Positions 1-8,334 of a stretch of DNA of 64,000 nucleotides are shown here, piece after piece. The stretch spans positions 1-64,000 of the forward strand of contig JAKSIM010000005.1 of NCBI GenBank assembly GCA_024398845.1, in the 5' to 3' direction. A program made the translations under genes and the position numbers. Each line of letters starts with the position of its first letter. Within the stretch, counting starts at the first letter, position 1. The notes beneath the pieces were generated by a model. It was not told the DNA's origin. It was given only the letters and a program-made list of their open reading frames with translations, and did not search any database. This DNA is from Fibrobacter sp. (GTDB lineage: Bacteria; Fibrobacterota; Fibrobacteria; Fibrobacterales; Fibrobacteraceae).

Positions 1-1
1 G

Positions 2-166
2 TGGGAATGGTGTGATGACAGAAACTGGAATTTTGAAAAGTACCCGCAGTGCGAATCGGGCTTGGTGAGCCGCTACTATTTGGAAAACCAGCAATCCCAA
101 GTTTTGAAACGCGAAGTGGAAAAAATTTGCCAAGATAAAAGTATTAAACAATGCGAGCGAGAATAA
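2..166 (+). CDS. C-terminal end of an unidentified protein (5' end outside the window)
   Basis: An open frame runs in from the left edge and stops with TAA at 164-166. The 54 visible residues are polar, rich in Trp, Tyr and Cys at the start (WEWCDDRNWNFEKYPQCESG) and charged at the end (KREVEKICQDKSIKQCERE). Three cysteines in this short stretch suggest a periplasmic or secreted protein, but no family can be named. It lies just upstream of, and in the same direction as, the TonB2-like operon; the gap to the next start (172) is 5 nt, so it is probably its first or preceding member. Confidence 0.5.
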   Translation, partial: WEWCDDRNWNFEKYPQCESGLVSRYYLENQQSQVLKREVEKICQDKSIKQCERE

Positions 167-171
167 AATTT

Positions 172-1014
172 ATGCAGATAAAAATATTCTTAACTTTAGG
201 TTTGCTTCTTTCGGCATTTTCGTTTGCCGACACGGATTCCGATATTCGGGATTTGAAACTTGAGAAGGAAAAACTGAACAGCGAAATCCAGAAACTGAAT
301 TCGCAGATTTCGGCGACGGATTCCATGATTCGTGCGGACGATAAGCGCTACAAGATGTTGCAGGAGCGCTACCGTTCGGATTCGGAACGCCGTAAGGTGG
401 AAATTGATAGCCTCAACGCCAAGATTCGTACGGTGGCCGCGCAGTTGCAAGAAGAACGCGCAAAACAATCCCGCGCCAAAAACCGCACCGATAACGTGAA
501 GTCTAAACGTAAGGCCCTCAACGAGACGCTGATTACGCTCAGCAAGAAGTTGGAATTGCAAATCGCCCAGACGCTTCCGTGGGAGCGCGAGACGCGCCTG
601 GACCGCGCAAAGTCCTTGACGCGAGATTTGGAAGCTGGCAATGCAAGTGAGGAAGAAGGTTTCTCTCGTTTGAAATCCCTCATTGGTGAAGAAGTGAAAT
701 TCGGTGACGAAGTCGCGATTATCAATTCCCCGCTCACGCGCAAAAATGGCGAACTCATCAACGCTCAGATTTTGCGCATTGGAAACCAGTGGATGGTTTA
801 CAGTGACGAAAACGCAACGATGTTTGGCGCGATGGTCCGTAAAGTTGTTGATGGCCCGAATGGCAAAATGGTGACTTACGAATGGAATGAGGACTTGTCG
901 CTTGCAGAACGTGAAGCGGTGAAGTTTGCGCTTGATGTAAAACAGGCGAAAAAGCCGCCTCAGATTGTGACGCTGCCGGTGAGCCTCTCCATTATAGCCG
1001 AGGAGGAAAAGTAA
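172..1014 (+). CDS. Periplasmic DUF3450-like coiled-coil protein of a TonB2-type system
   Basis: 280 residues. I chose the ATG at 172 because it gives a clean signal peptide (MQIKIFLTLGLLLSAFSFA) directly followed by a long charged coiled coil (about residues 20-125). The frame also has an ATG at 151, but that would put seven charged residues in front of the signal. The second half has the DUF3450 pattern: a 'PWERETRLDRAKSL' segment, an E-E-x-F-x-R-L-K-S-L helix, and an 'ILRIGNQWMVY' strand like the LRIG-x-x-x-L-Y of that family. DUF3450 genes sit directly before ttpC in Vibrio TonB2 clusters, and the same order follows here. Role inferred: periplasmic partner of the ExbB/TtpC motor. The family call rests on pattern and gene order only. 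Confidence 0.7.
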   Translation: MQIKIFLTLGLLLSAFSFADTDSDIRDLKLEKEKLNSEIQKLNSQISATDSMIRADDKRYKMLQERYRSDSERRKVEIDSLNAKIRTVAAQLQEERAKQSRAKNRTDNVKSKRKALNETLITLSKKLELQIAQTLPWERETRLDRAKSLTRDLEAGNASEEEGFSRLKSLIGEEVKFGDEVAIINSPLTRKNGELINAQILRIGNQWMVYSDENATMFGAMVRKVVDGPNGKMVTYEWNEDLSLAEREAVKFALDVKQAKKPPQIVTLPVSLSIIAEEEK

Positions 1015-1015
1015 T

Positions 1016-2596
1016 ATGAAGTGCTTGAATTTTACGCTCCGTGCTTTCAATTTCCGTGCAGGTCTCTTCGCATTGCTTTTGCTTGTTTTTGCCTCCTCTG
1101 CGTTTGCGTGGGGTTCAAAATCCAAGGAAGATGATCAAGCGCGTGTTCGTGATTCCCTCAAGACTGTGGAACTTAAGAACCTGCAGCGCGAAGTCGATGC
1201 GCTGACTCGCATTCGATTGCAAAAGGCCGATAGCCTCGAAAAGCTGGAAGCCTCGCATTGGGCCAAGCGCTATGCGGAATCGCAATTGACCGAAGAACAC
1301 CAAACTGAGACTCGTGAACTTGATGGTCGATACTCTAAGCTTTCTACGGATCTTGGTCGCGTGACCGAAGAAGTGATGGCAAGTAAGGATGTGACGAACG
1401 ATGCCGAAGAAAAGGCGAAGTCCGATGAATCTGCTTACGATGCGCTCCATACGCAAATAAGGCTCTCTGTTGAAAAGACGCTTGGCGATGTGACCGGCGA
1501 TTATCCGGTGGGCATGAGCGATCGTTTGGTGCACCTTAAAAATGCGCAGATGGAAGCAGACAAGAAAAATCCAAATACACTTTCGGTGACGCGAGCCTTT
1601 ATTGAAGATTTGCTTTTGCGTCACGAGATGACTTATACGCAAACGAGCGGGAAGGTTGTTTCGCAGGTGGGGACTCGACCCGATGTGAACGTGAATCGCT
1701 TGCGCCTGGGAACGGTTTTCTTGGGTGAAGTTGCCATGGATGATGGAACGGTGCAGGCGCTTCTCCGCACGGGTGCGTTGCAGGGCAAGGTCTTTGAATG
1801 GAATGCAAATCTCCCGCCGGAATTGGCTTCGAATGTTCGCGCTGCTGTGAATGCCGCGGGTTCTGCATCGGCGGAGAACGCGGCCTCCGCGCCCCAGGTG
1901 ACGATTCCCTTGGATGTTTTGCAGAATAAGGCTGTCAAGAATTCCATTAGCGAGACGAAGGAATTGACGACCAAAGAAAAGTTCCTGGATTGGTTCCACA
2001 AAGGTGGCATTGTGATGTACCCGCTTTTGCTTGCCGCCCTCTTTGCAATTTTACTTTGTTTGGAACGTTTCTTTACGCTTATGCATCGCGGTCATTTGAG
2101 CAAGCGTTTTATGAAGAAGTTCGAAAAACTTTTGCGTGATGCTCGTTACGAGGAGGCGGCAAATCTTTGCCTCAAAAAGGAAACTAGCCTTTCGATGGTA
2201 CTTTTTGCGGTGGTGAACAAAGCGGACGAAAATCGCGATGCCGCCGAAAAGTCCCTGCAAGAAGCGCTGCTCCGTGAACAGCCGAAATTGGAACGCCGTA
2301 TGGGCCTTTTGGCCGCCGTAGGGACGATTGCTCCGCTGCTTGGTCTTTTGGGAACCGTGACGGGTATTATTACGCTTTTTACGGTGATTACCGAAGTCGG
2401 TACGAATGACGCTCGCGTTTTGGCTGGCGGTATTTCGGAAGCGCTTGTTACAACGGAAGCAGGCCTTGTGATTGCCATTCCGGTGATGATTTTGCATGGC
2501 CTTTTGAGCGAAAAGATTGAACGTGTGGTGAGCGAAATGTATGTGCAGAGTACGGCTCTTTTGAACCGCATTTTTCATGAAGATAAAGTAGCCTAA
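1016..2596 (+). CDS. TtpC-like long MotA/TolQ/ExbB proton-channel protein
   Basis: 526 residues, with AGGAGG at 1001-1006 placing the start at 1016, one base after the previous stop. It has an N-terminal signal segment ending near 'SSAFAWGSK', then a 280-residue periplasmic region (coiled coil followed by a DUF3450-like part, 'VNRLRLGTVFLGEV'), then a TolQ/ExbB core: transmembrane helix about 330-352 (GGIVMYPLLLAALFAILL) and two late helices including 'TIAPLLGLLGTVTGIITLF', the typical ExbB signature. Ordinary ExbB is about 240 residues; the large periplasmic extension matches TtpC of Vibrio TonB2 systems, which is required together with ExbB2/ExbD2/TonB2. Operon partner of the genes on both sides. 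Inferred role: inner-membrane energy transduction to outer-membrane receptors. Confidence 0.85.
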   Translation: MKCLNFTLRAFNFRAGLFALLLLVFASSAFAWGSKSKEDDQARVRDSLKTVELKNLQREVDALTRIRLQKADSLEKLEASHWAKRYAESQLTEEHQTETRELDGRYSKLSTDLGRVTEEVMASKDVTNDAEEKAKSDESAYDALHTQIRLSVEKTLGDVTGDYPVGMSDRLVHLKNAQMEADKKNPNTLSVTRAFIEDLLLRHEMTYTQTSGKVVSQVGTRPDVNVNRLRLGTVFLGEVAMDDGTVQALLRTGALQGKVFEWNANLPPELASNVRAAVNAAGSASAENAASAPQVTIPLDVLQNKAVKNSISETKELTTKEKFLDWFHKGGIVMYPLLLAALFAILLCLERFFTLMHRGHLSKRFMKKFEKLLRDARYEEAANLCLKKETSLSMVLFAVVNKADENRDAAEKSLQEALLREQPKLERRMGLLAAVGTIAPLLGLLGTVTGIITLFTVITEVGTNDARVLAGGISEALVTTEAGLVIAIPVMILHGLLSEKIERVVSEMYVQSTALLNRIFHEDKVA

Positions 2597-2613
2597 TTTA
2601 CAGCAAGGTTTGA

Positions 2614-3357
2614 ATGTCGAATAGCACGTACATATTTATAGAATCTCTCCGCACCACTTACGAAGCGGGTGGTGTGGTGATGCTCCCGATTCTTTTGTGT
2701 GGAGTGATTGGATTCTATTTTTTGTATAGCGGTTGGTTCCGTATTGGCGGTGACTTTTTCCGCAAGGACGTGGGTCGCGTAGTCAAGCATTTGCGCAGGG
2801 ACTTGATGGAAACTGGCGTGACTCAGTCCGGTACATTAAAAACAAGTACGGTTCAATCCGGCGCGGTTCACTCGGGTGCGAAGGCTGCGACTTGCGCTAC
2901 AAACGCTTCTGGCGATTCTGTGCAAGTGGCGCTCAAGAATCTTGCCAAGCGCAGCGGAATTTTGGCGCGTGAATTGCGTTATGCCTTGGAAATCGCTTGC
3001 GATAATCCGAGCTTGTACCGCGAATACATGCAGGTTCGCATGATTAAAACCGTCCGTTACATGGAGCAAGGGAACCATATTGTGTCAGTGATGGCGACTG
3101 CGGCGCCGCTCCTTGGGCTTTTAGGCACGGTGACGGGGATGGTCTCTACGTTTGATGTGATTACTTTGTACGGTAACCAGAATCCGGTTTTGATGGCCGA
3201 TGGTATTTCGGAAGCTCTGATTTCTACGCAGAGCGGCCTTTTGGTGGCGTTTCCGCTCACGCTTTTAAAACAGCGTTTGGATGAACGCATTGAACTTTTG
3301 CGTGGCCAAATGGAACTCGGCGCCACCATTATCGAGAATTTTATATCGAAGGATTGA
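2614..3357 (+). CDS. exbB: ExbB-family proton channel subunit
   Basis: 247 residues. MotA/TolQ/ExbB family: first transmembrane helix near residues 19-42 (VMLPILLCGVIGFYFLYSG), a cytoplasmic middle part, and the conserved paired helices at about 158-185 (TAAPLLGLLGTVTGMVSTF) and 205-225. This is the normal-length ExbB next to the long TtpC copy, so the operon carries two different ExbB-type proteins, as in Vibrio TonB2 loci. An AGCAAGG-like ribosome site precedes ATG 2614, and the ExbD start follows 3 nt after the stop, indicating a single transcript. A low-complexity Ser/Gly/Thr stretch lies in the cytoplasmic loop (about residues 68-95). Confidence 0.9.
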   Translation: MSNSTYIFIESLRTTYEAGGVVMLPILLCGVIGFYFLYSGWFRIGGDFFRKDVGRVVKHLRRDLMETGVTQSGTLKTSTVQSGAVHSGAKAATCATNASGDSVQVALKNLAKRSGILARELRYALEIACDNPSLYREYMQVRMIKTVRYMEQGNHIVSVMATAAPLLGLLGTVTGMVSTFDVITLYGNQNPVLMADGISEALISTQSGLLVAFPLTLLKQRLDERIELLRGQMELGATIIENFISKD

Positions 3358-3360
3358 TTT

Positions 3361-3765
3361 ATGGATTTCAACTTCCCAAGACGTAGGCAAAAAGATATGG
3401 GCATTGACATGGGCCCGCTGATGGACATCGTGTTCATCTTGCTCATCTTTTTTGTGGTGACTTCAAGTTTTACGCGCGAAACGGGTGTGGATGTAACGAA
3501 ACCTGAGGCGCAGACGGCTAGTCAACTTGAAAAAGAAAATTTGTTGATTGCCATTACGCGTGAAGGAACAATCCATATCAACGAACGTCAGGTGGACCTG
3601 GCGAGCTTGCAAGATATTTTAAAACAGTCGCTTGCCAAAACGCCGGATCGCGAAGCCGTGGTGATTGCCGACAAGGAAGCGGAAACAGGCGTACTTGTTC
3701 AAGTGATTGATGTGTGCAATTTGTCGGGTGTGAAAAAAGTTTCTATTGCGGCGCAGGCTGACTAG
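3361..3765 (+). CDS. exbD: ExbD-family biopolymer transport protein
   Basis: 134 residues, typical ExbD/TolR length. The N-terminus is basic (FPRRRQKDMG), followed by the single transmembrane helix with the conserved membrane aspartate: 'MGPLMDIVFILLIFFVV', Asp22. In the family this Asp carries the proton through the ExbB pore. The rest is the periplasmic domain, with the usual 'IAITREGTIHINERQVDLASL' type strand-helix pattern. It sits 3 nt after exbB and 2 nt before tonB, so translation is almost certainly coupled. Confidence 0.93.
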   Translation: MDFNFPRRRQKDMGIDMGPLMDIVFILLIFFVVTSSFTRETGVDVTKPEAQTASQLEKENLLIAITREGTIHINERQVDLASLQDILKQSLAKTPDREAVVIADKEAETGVLVQVIDVCNLSGVKKVSIAAQAD

Positions 3766-3767
3766 AT

Positions 3768-4406
3768 ATGATTAAAAAGTTGATAAAAAGATTTTCGATT
3801 CTGATTGTGGCCATATTCAGCAGTCTTTTGCTGGTGTTTTCGGTGACGGTTGCGAATCTTTTTATAACAGGAAAAATGTTTCACGAAAAGAAATTCGTGA
3901 AGACAGAAGTTGCGGTGAAAAAAGTTCAGGAAGTGGAGAAAAAGCCCGAGGTAAAAAAGCCTGCGCGTAAACCGCAACGTCAAAAGTCTAATTCACGTTC
4001 GCCCAAGGCGGGCCCGCGCATGGCCATGAATCTTGGCACGGCAAGCCACGGTGGGGGTGCCGCCATTAGCGATGAACTTGTGGCCGATTTTCGCGGTGGC
4101 GCCATGTCTACCGAAAAAGGCGATGTAGACAAGAAGCCGAACAGCCGCGCACTTCCGAATTTTCAAGTGCCGCCGCAGATTCGTGACAAAGAAATTGACG
4201 CAACGCTTAGACTTAGTTTTTGTGTGGATGTGAGTGGGCGCGCTTATGATATTCGCGTTATCGAAGAGACTCCGGCGGGTTCCGGCCTTGCGCAAGCCGG
4301 TAAGGAGGCTCTTGGACGCATGATGTTTGAACCTGCAGAAAAAGATGGCAAGGCGGTGCCGTTCTGCGGAATGGAGCAACCGTTTGAGGTGAAGTTCCAT
4401 GACTGA
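3768..4406 (+). CDS. tonB: TonB-family energy transducer
   Basis: 212 residues. A cytoplasmic N-terminus of basic residues leads into one transmembrane anchor (about residues 10-32, 'FSILIVAIFSSLLLVF'), then a Lys/Pro/Glu-rich periplasmic spacer (KKVQEVEKKPEVKKPARKPQ) and a Gly-rich part. The C-terminal 75 residues have the TonB C-terminal fold pattern: 'LRLSFCVDVSGRAYDIRVIEETP', a helix, then 'FEPAEKDGKAV', ending in a beta strand. Two cysteines (in 'LSFCVDV' and 'VPFCGMEQ') could form a disulfide. Position after exbD fits the TonB2 order. It would transmit proton-motive force to outer-membrane receptors, of which one (58374-60413) is in this window. Confidence 0.88.
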   Translation: MIKKLIKRFSILIVAIFSSLLLVFSVTVANLFITGKMFHEKKFVKTEVAVKKVQEVEKKPEVKKPARKPQRQKSNSRSPKAGPRMAMNLGTASHGGGAAISDELVADFRGGAMSTEKGDVDKKPNSRALPNFQVPPQIRDKEIDATLRLSFCVDVSGRAYDIRVIEETPAGSGLAQAGKEALGRMMFEPAEKDGKAVPFCGMEQPFEVKFHD

Positions 4407-5658
4407 TTTAGACGAGAGACGACAAATGCCAAGGGCGAATGCAGCGGGGCTGCTTGCGGACCCATTGCTGAACCCAGCATTTGGCAGCGAAGCTGCAAAG
4501 ACTAGAGACGAGAGAATATATCGGTGCTTAGACGCGAGAAGTCGCGGGGTGTTCACCGAGAGTCGTGAGTCGAGTGCCGAGAACCGAGCGACTCGTGATA
4601 GAGTCATCCTGGAGAAGCGCAGCTCCGGCGGGATCCATTATGTTTTACTTGCGGCAACTGTTCTGCTGTTCGCGGTTTTTGCCCAGGCGGCGCAGTCGGC
4701 CTTTGACCTGATGGACCGTGCGAACGCTCTTTATCGCGATGGAAAATTTAAGCAAGCCGTTATTTTGTACCGCAAGGCCGCGGAGCGTGGCGCTGACCCG
4801 ATTGCCGTGAGTTTTAACATTGCGAATAGCTATTATCAAACTGAGAAATACCCCGAAGCGGCGGCCGCTTACCGCAAGGCTGTTGATTTTTCTGGAGGTA
4901 AGTTTGCTCCGGCGCTTTTTAACATGGCGAGTGTCTACTTTAGGCTCCGCCAATACCCCGAATGCATTGCTGCTTACCATCGCGCCTTGAAACTTGAACC
5001 CGAAAATGTGAGCGGTTGGCTCTACCTGGGCGAAGCCTACAGCAAAACCGGCGATAAGGTGGGGGCTCTCCGTGCGATTGAAAAGGCGTATGCGCTTGAC
5101 AAGTCGGACATTAGCATTGTGTACCAACTGAGCGAAGCGAGTATTGCGTTGGACGATTTTGACCGTGCGACTGCCGTGGTTCGCGAAGGCTATACCGCTC
5201 ACCCCGACGAAGTGGATTTTTTGGTCTATCTCGGCGATGTTTACCGACTTGAAAAGGACTACGATCGCAGCGCAGGTGCTTACCGCGAAGCTCTCAGTGC
5301 CCGCGCAGACGACGTGAATGCCATGTACAAACTTGCTGACGTTCTGGTAGAAGATGGCAAGCAATTCGTGGCGATGGACGTTTTGAATAGCATTGTGCAA
5401 ATCAAACCGGATTTTAGCGATGCCGCCATATTCCTTGGGAACCTCGCCTATGATGCTAAATTCTTTGATCGTGCTGAATTTGCTTATGAACTTGCCGCCC
5501 AGCATGGCAATGCCGAAGCGATTTTTGGTTTCAAGAATATGGCGTATGACGCGCACCAGCAAAAACGCGATGATGAGGCTGTGAGGCTCTTAAAACTCGC
5601 GCAAAAATACTACCCGGATGATGCGACTCTCGAGGCTGATTTATTGGATTTTGAATAA
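4399..5658 (+). CDS. Periplasmic TPR-repeat protein of the TonB2-like operon
   Basis: 419 residues, overlapping the end of tonB by 8 nt. Residues about 75-100 are a signal peptide (VLLAATVLLFAVFAQAAQSA); after it come about nine tetratricopeptide repeats (for example 'AVILYRKAAERGADPIAVSFNIANSYY' type units) to the end. A TPR lipoprotein or periplasmic protein closes the Vibrio TonB2 cluster in the same place. Oddity: some 75 residues of low-complexity, Arg/Glu/Ser-rich sequence precede the signal peptide. This stretch includes a dispersed repeat unit at 4603-4636 and no in-frame ATG lies between it and the signal, so the repeat seems to have lengthened the N-terminus in frame. Whether translation starts at 4399 or at a non-ATG codon further in is not certain. 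Confidence 0.78.
   Translation: MTDLDERRQMPRANAAGLLADPLLNPAFGSEAAKTRDERIYRCLDARSRGVFTESRESSAENRATRDRVILEKRSSGGIHYVLLAATVLLFAVFAQAAQSAFDLMDRANALYRDGKFKQAVILYRKAAERGADPIAVSFNIANSYYQTEKYPEAAAAYRKAVDFSGGKFAPALFNMASVYFRLRQYPECIAAYHRALKLEPENVSGWLYLGEAYSKTGDKVGALRAIEKAYALDKSDISIVYQLSEASIALDDFDRATAVVREGYTAHPDEVDFLVYLGDVYRLEKDYDRSAGAYREALSARADDVNAMYKLADVLVEDGKQFVAMDVLNSIVQIKPDFSDAAIFLGNLAYDAKFFDRAEFAYELAAQHGNAEAIFGFKNMAYDAHQQKRDDEAVRLLKLAQKYYPDDATLEADLLDFE
4603..4636 (+). repeat. Dispersed palindromic repeat unit inside the TPR gene
   Basis: The unit begins GTCATCCTGGAG and ends CGGGATCC, with GCGCAGCTCCGG between. The same ends occur at 40029-40063 (reverse strand), at 22314-22349 and, diverged, at 39946-39980. 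Here it is read through in frame as part of the N-terminal extension of the TPR protein, directly before the signal peptide. Confidence 0.75.
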
Positions 5659-5665
5659 AAAACTA

Positions 5666-5719
5666 GGGCGTGCAGCACCTGCGGGCCCTTCTTTACCGGC
5701 ATTATGTGCGTGCACGCCC
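5666..5719. terminator. Inverted repeat after the TonB2-like operon
   Basis: GGGCGTGCA (5666-5674) and TGCACGCCC (5711-5719) pair perfectly; GCAC/GTGC inside extends the arms. There is no T-run right after it, so it may be an mRNA 3'-end stabiliser or a protein site rather than an intrinsic terminator. Confidence 0.4.
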
Positions 5720-5786
5720 ATCAAATTCTATTAATTAATATACATTCTTGTAAACAAAATGCAACGTTTATTTGTTTTTTTTAAAA

Positions 5787-5825
5787 AAAGGATTGGCAAA
5801 ACGGCCAATCCTTTGTTTTTTCGCG
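5787..5825. terminator. Bidirectional intrinsic terminator
   Basis: Stem AAAGGATTGGC (5787-5797), loop AAAACG, stem GCCAATCCTTT (5804-5814), T-rich on both sides (A-run before, T-run after). It sits between the convergent TPR gene and the minus-strand repeat protein, and can serve both. Confidence 0.85.
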
Positions 5826-5844
5826 TTTTTTTGAGGTTCAAGAG

Positions 5845-8187
5845 TTAATCGATGTTTACTCGAATAGCTCGGTTGAAGGTCTTGATAATGTAGCTGCCGG
5901 AATTTTCGAGATCAACGTGTTCGGTACCGTGGCTGATTTTTGCCATGCGGACCAGACGACCCTGCATGTCGTAAATGGCGAACTTCGAGCCGATTACGGC
6001 GTTGTTGATTTCAATAGAGCGACCGTTTGTAGAAATTGTGAAGTTCGGAGAAGCTAGGCTCTCAATGGCGGTCTTGCCATCGTCCTTGTTGTTGCCCGTA
6101 AATTTGAAGTCCTTGTTGTTCTTCTTGAATTTTGTTTTTTCTTCTTTATCCTTATTTTCTTCATCCTTCTTTTCAAAATCGGTTTTGTCGGCCTTTTCTT
6201 CCTTCTTTTCTTGTTCGGTGACGGTCAGTTCGCCGTAGTCAAGCTCAATGTCGTAGTTTTCCAAATTCGTGCCTTTCTTGGCTGCGATGTGGAATGAATT
6301 CTTGGCGGTGCCTACTTCCGTTTGAGCGGCTGATTCGTCCCATTCAATTTCAATTCCTTCGTCCTTTGTGAATTCGCCATCGATATTAATTTTGTGGCTC
6401 GTGAGTGGCTTCCCGTCGTATGCCTTTTGTGCCGAAGCGGAACTTATTGTAATTTTGCGTTTTGCAATTGTGAGCTTACCGTCGGTGACTTCGAACTTTA
6501 CGTTCTTGAAATCCGGGTTGGTGTTCTCGAAATCGCTTGCCTTGAGTCCCATGCTGTATTCGCCAGCTTCGATGGCAGAGATGTAGTTCTTGCCGTTGAA
6601 CTTGAAGTCCTTGGCTGTATAGGAGGGGTCGTTGGTTTCGATTTCAAAAGTCTGGGCGAAGTGTTTCTTGCCATCGTAAATGATGGTGTCTTCAATGCTA
6701 CCCCTGATTTTGACCTCGATAGGCTTTGGAGTCCACTTGGCGTAGAGTTCAATGTCTCCGATGGAACCGTGCGGTACTTTGGTAACGGGTGCGCCGGCGA
6801 AATTCTCGTTATCAAACCAGCCTTCAAAGATATGGCTCTTCGTGTTTTTTAAGTGAGGCAATATAATGTCGTCGCTTTCGACGTTGTATTCAATATTGTC
6901 AACGTCAGTAGAATTGCCATTATTTAAATAGATTCTGTAAGTGAGAAGAAGAAGCTTTGATTCTGCAAACAAATTAGAGAAATTCTTGCCTAAAGAAATG
7001 GTTTTATTATCGTGGCGAATGGTGTTATTCTTTTTATCAATGATTTTCCATTCGCTATATGTATAACCCTTGACGGAACCGGGCATGTCTAAACTGACAA
7101 CGGTGCCATAATCATCTGTGATGGTTTTGATAACGTGACCATTGATTGCAAATTCAATGGTGTACTGCTTGGGTTTGGTTGCGGTTTTAGTAGGTTCGTA
7201 TACACCTTTTTTGTTCTTTTCCCATTTTTCAACGAATTCGATTTTGTCGCCAAGGTCTTTTTCGAACAATTTGTTTTTCTTGCTAAGAACCAGTTGGGCT
7301 TTTTGGTCTATATCTTTTTGTGTGTCGTAGTAATCAATGGTAACCTTATTTTCATGCACTCTGTTACGGTAGTAGGACTTGATTTTTATTTCTTTAGTGA
7401 AATGTGCATAAAATTTGGTGTAGGCGGTTTCGTCTGGAACTGTAAAAAAGGTATTATCGGTACCGTTTTTAGAGGAACTCCAACCTACAAATTTCCAATC
7501 ATGTGCAAAAGCTTTTTCAAAGGGGTTTACTTTTTTTCCATAGAGGCTAGCTTCCTTTGGGAGTTTATCGTGCTTATTTACAGTATATGTGAAAGAGCTT
7601 AGGTCGTTTTTAAAAAAATGTGGATAAATTAATTCGGCGTTAATTGTTTTGGGGGTGTGCATAAAATACGGAATCCAGGTGTAACCGGCTTCTTTTCGTC
7701 CCCAATTAAGGAATTCGTAGGTGTACAGGTCATCTTCTTCTTTTGTTGGTTTTTCGCCAAGCTGCTTAACAAGTATGTCGGTTACCTGTTTAATGTTTAA
7801 CCTGCCGTTTTCTGGGAATGCGATTGGCTTGGAATTATATTGCTGTCCGTTGTACTCGTAATTAATTTGGCCAACGTATTTGACGTAAATATCGATATTT
7901 GTGCTGCTGTTTACAGGGATGGTCGAAGTCGCTGGTGTTGTGAAACCTTTGTCCTTAAAAAATCCGTCAGCTTTAAATATGACACCGCCGAGGTCCATGT
8001 CTTTTGTATTGCAAGAAATAGCGCTATTCCAGTCACGGCCAATTTGGTACGTGCTGCTAATTGTGCCACTTGGTGAATGGCAAGTGATGGTTCTCAAATT
8101 GGATGTATCGTGGTTTGCGTTTGCTGCTATTGCGGCTAGTGCTAATGCTGCAATAGCCATTTTACTAGAACGAAATGCGTTTAGCAT
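5845..8187 (-). CDS. Secreted InlB-B-repeat/MBG-domain protein, paralogue A
   Basis: 780 residues. The start at 8187 is fixed by AGGAGGG just upstream and by a signal peptide (MLNAFRSSKMAIAALALAAIAANA). The first 300 residues are of unknown type. The middle has InlB-B/Flg_new-like repeats (for example 'YTYSEWKIIDKKNN', 'HIFEGWFDNENFAGAPVTKV', ending 'LYAKWTPK'), then two MBG-like beta domains with 'YDGK' motifs. A Lys/Glu-rich linker (about 680-725) precedes a C-terminal domain (AIYDMQGRLVRMAKIS ... RVNID) that resembles type A sorting domains of the type IX secretion system. Known for such families: surface or secreted location. The binding target is not known. It shares a 305-bp identical DNA block with paralogue B upstream (8816-9120), a sign of recent duplication or conversion. 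Confidence 0.85.
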   Translation of the reverse strand: MLNAFRSSKMAIAALALAAIAANANHDTSNLRTITCHSPSGTISSTYQIGRDWNSAISCNTKDMDLGGVIFKADGFFKDKGFTTPATSTIPVNSSTNIDIYVKYVGQINYEYNGQQYNSKPIAFPENGRLNIKQVTDILVKQLGEKPTKEEDDLYTYEFLNWGRKEAGYTWIPYFMHTPKTINAELIYPHFFKNDLSSFTYTVNKHDKLPKEASLYGKKVNPFEKAFAHDWKFVGWSSSKNGTDNTFFTVPDETAYTKFYAHFTKEIKIKSYYRNRVHENKVTIDYYDTQKDIDQKAQLVLSKKNKLFEKDLGDKIEFVEKWEKNKKGVYEPTKTATKPKQYTIEFAINGHVIKTITDDYGTVVSLDMPGSVKGYTYSEWKIIDKKNNTIRHDNKTISLGKNFSNLFAESKLLLLTYRIYLNNGNSTDVDNIEYNVESDDIILPHLKNTKSHIFEGWFDNENFAGAPVTKVPHGSIGDIELYAKWTPKPIEVKIRGSIEDTIIYDGKKHFAQTFEIETNDPSYTAKDFKFNGKNYISAIEAGEYSMGLKASDFENTNPDFKNVKFEVTDGKLTIAKRKITISSASAQKAYDGKPLTSHKINIDGEFTKDEGIEIEWDESAAQTEVGTAKNSFHIAAKKGTNLENYDIELDYGELTVTEQEKKEEKADKTDFEKKDEENKDKEEKTKFKKNNKDFKFTGNNKDDGKTAIESLASPNFTISTNGRSIEINNAVIGSKFAIYDMQGRLVRMAKISHGTEHVDLENSGSYIIKTFNRAIRVNID
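6272..6576. repeat. 305-bp block identical to 8816-9120
   Basis: Compared base by base with 8816-9120 (offset 2544), this stretch shows no difference; the first mismatches are at 6271 and 6577. It encodes the MBG-like region of both tandem paralogues. Flanking coding sequence is similar but not identical. Confidence 0.9.
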
Positions 8188-8273
8188 TGTCTTCCCTCCT
8201 GAAAAATTATCTGCCAAATATAAAATGTTTATACCTTGTTTGGCAAGGTTGCTTAAAAAATTTAACAAACGGA

Positions 8274-8301
8274 AAGCTCCTCCTTTGGTAAGGAGGAGCT
8301 T
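8274..8301. terminator. Intrinsic terminator between the two repeat-protein genes
   Basis: Perfect 12-bp stem AAGCTCCTCCTT / AAGGAGGAGCTT with loop TGGT. It lies after the stop of paralogue B (minus strand) and before the promoter of paralogue A. A close copy of this hairpin and its flank (GGAAAGCTCC ... TTTAGGAGCTTTTT) stands at 11201-11252. Confidence 0.8.
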
Positions 8302-8334
8302 GTTATTCTTTAGGAGCTTTTTGATGATTAAACT

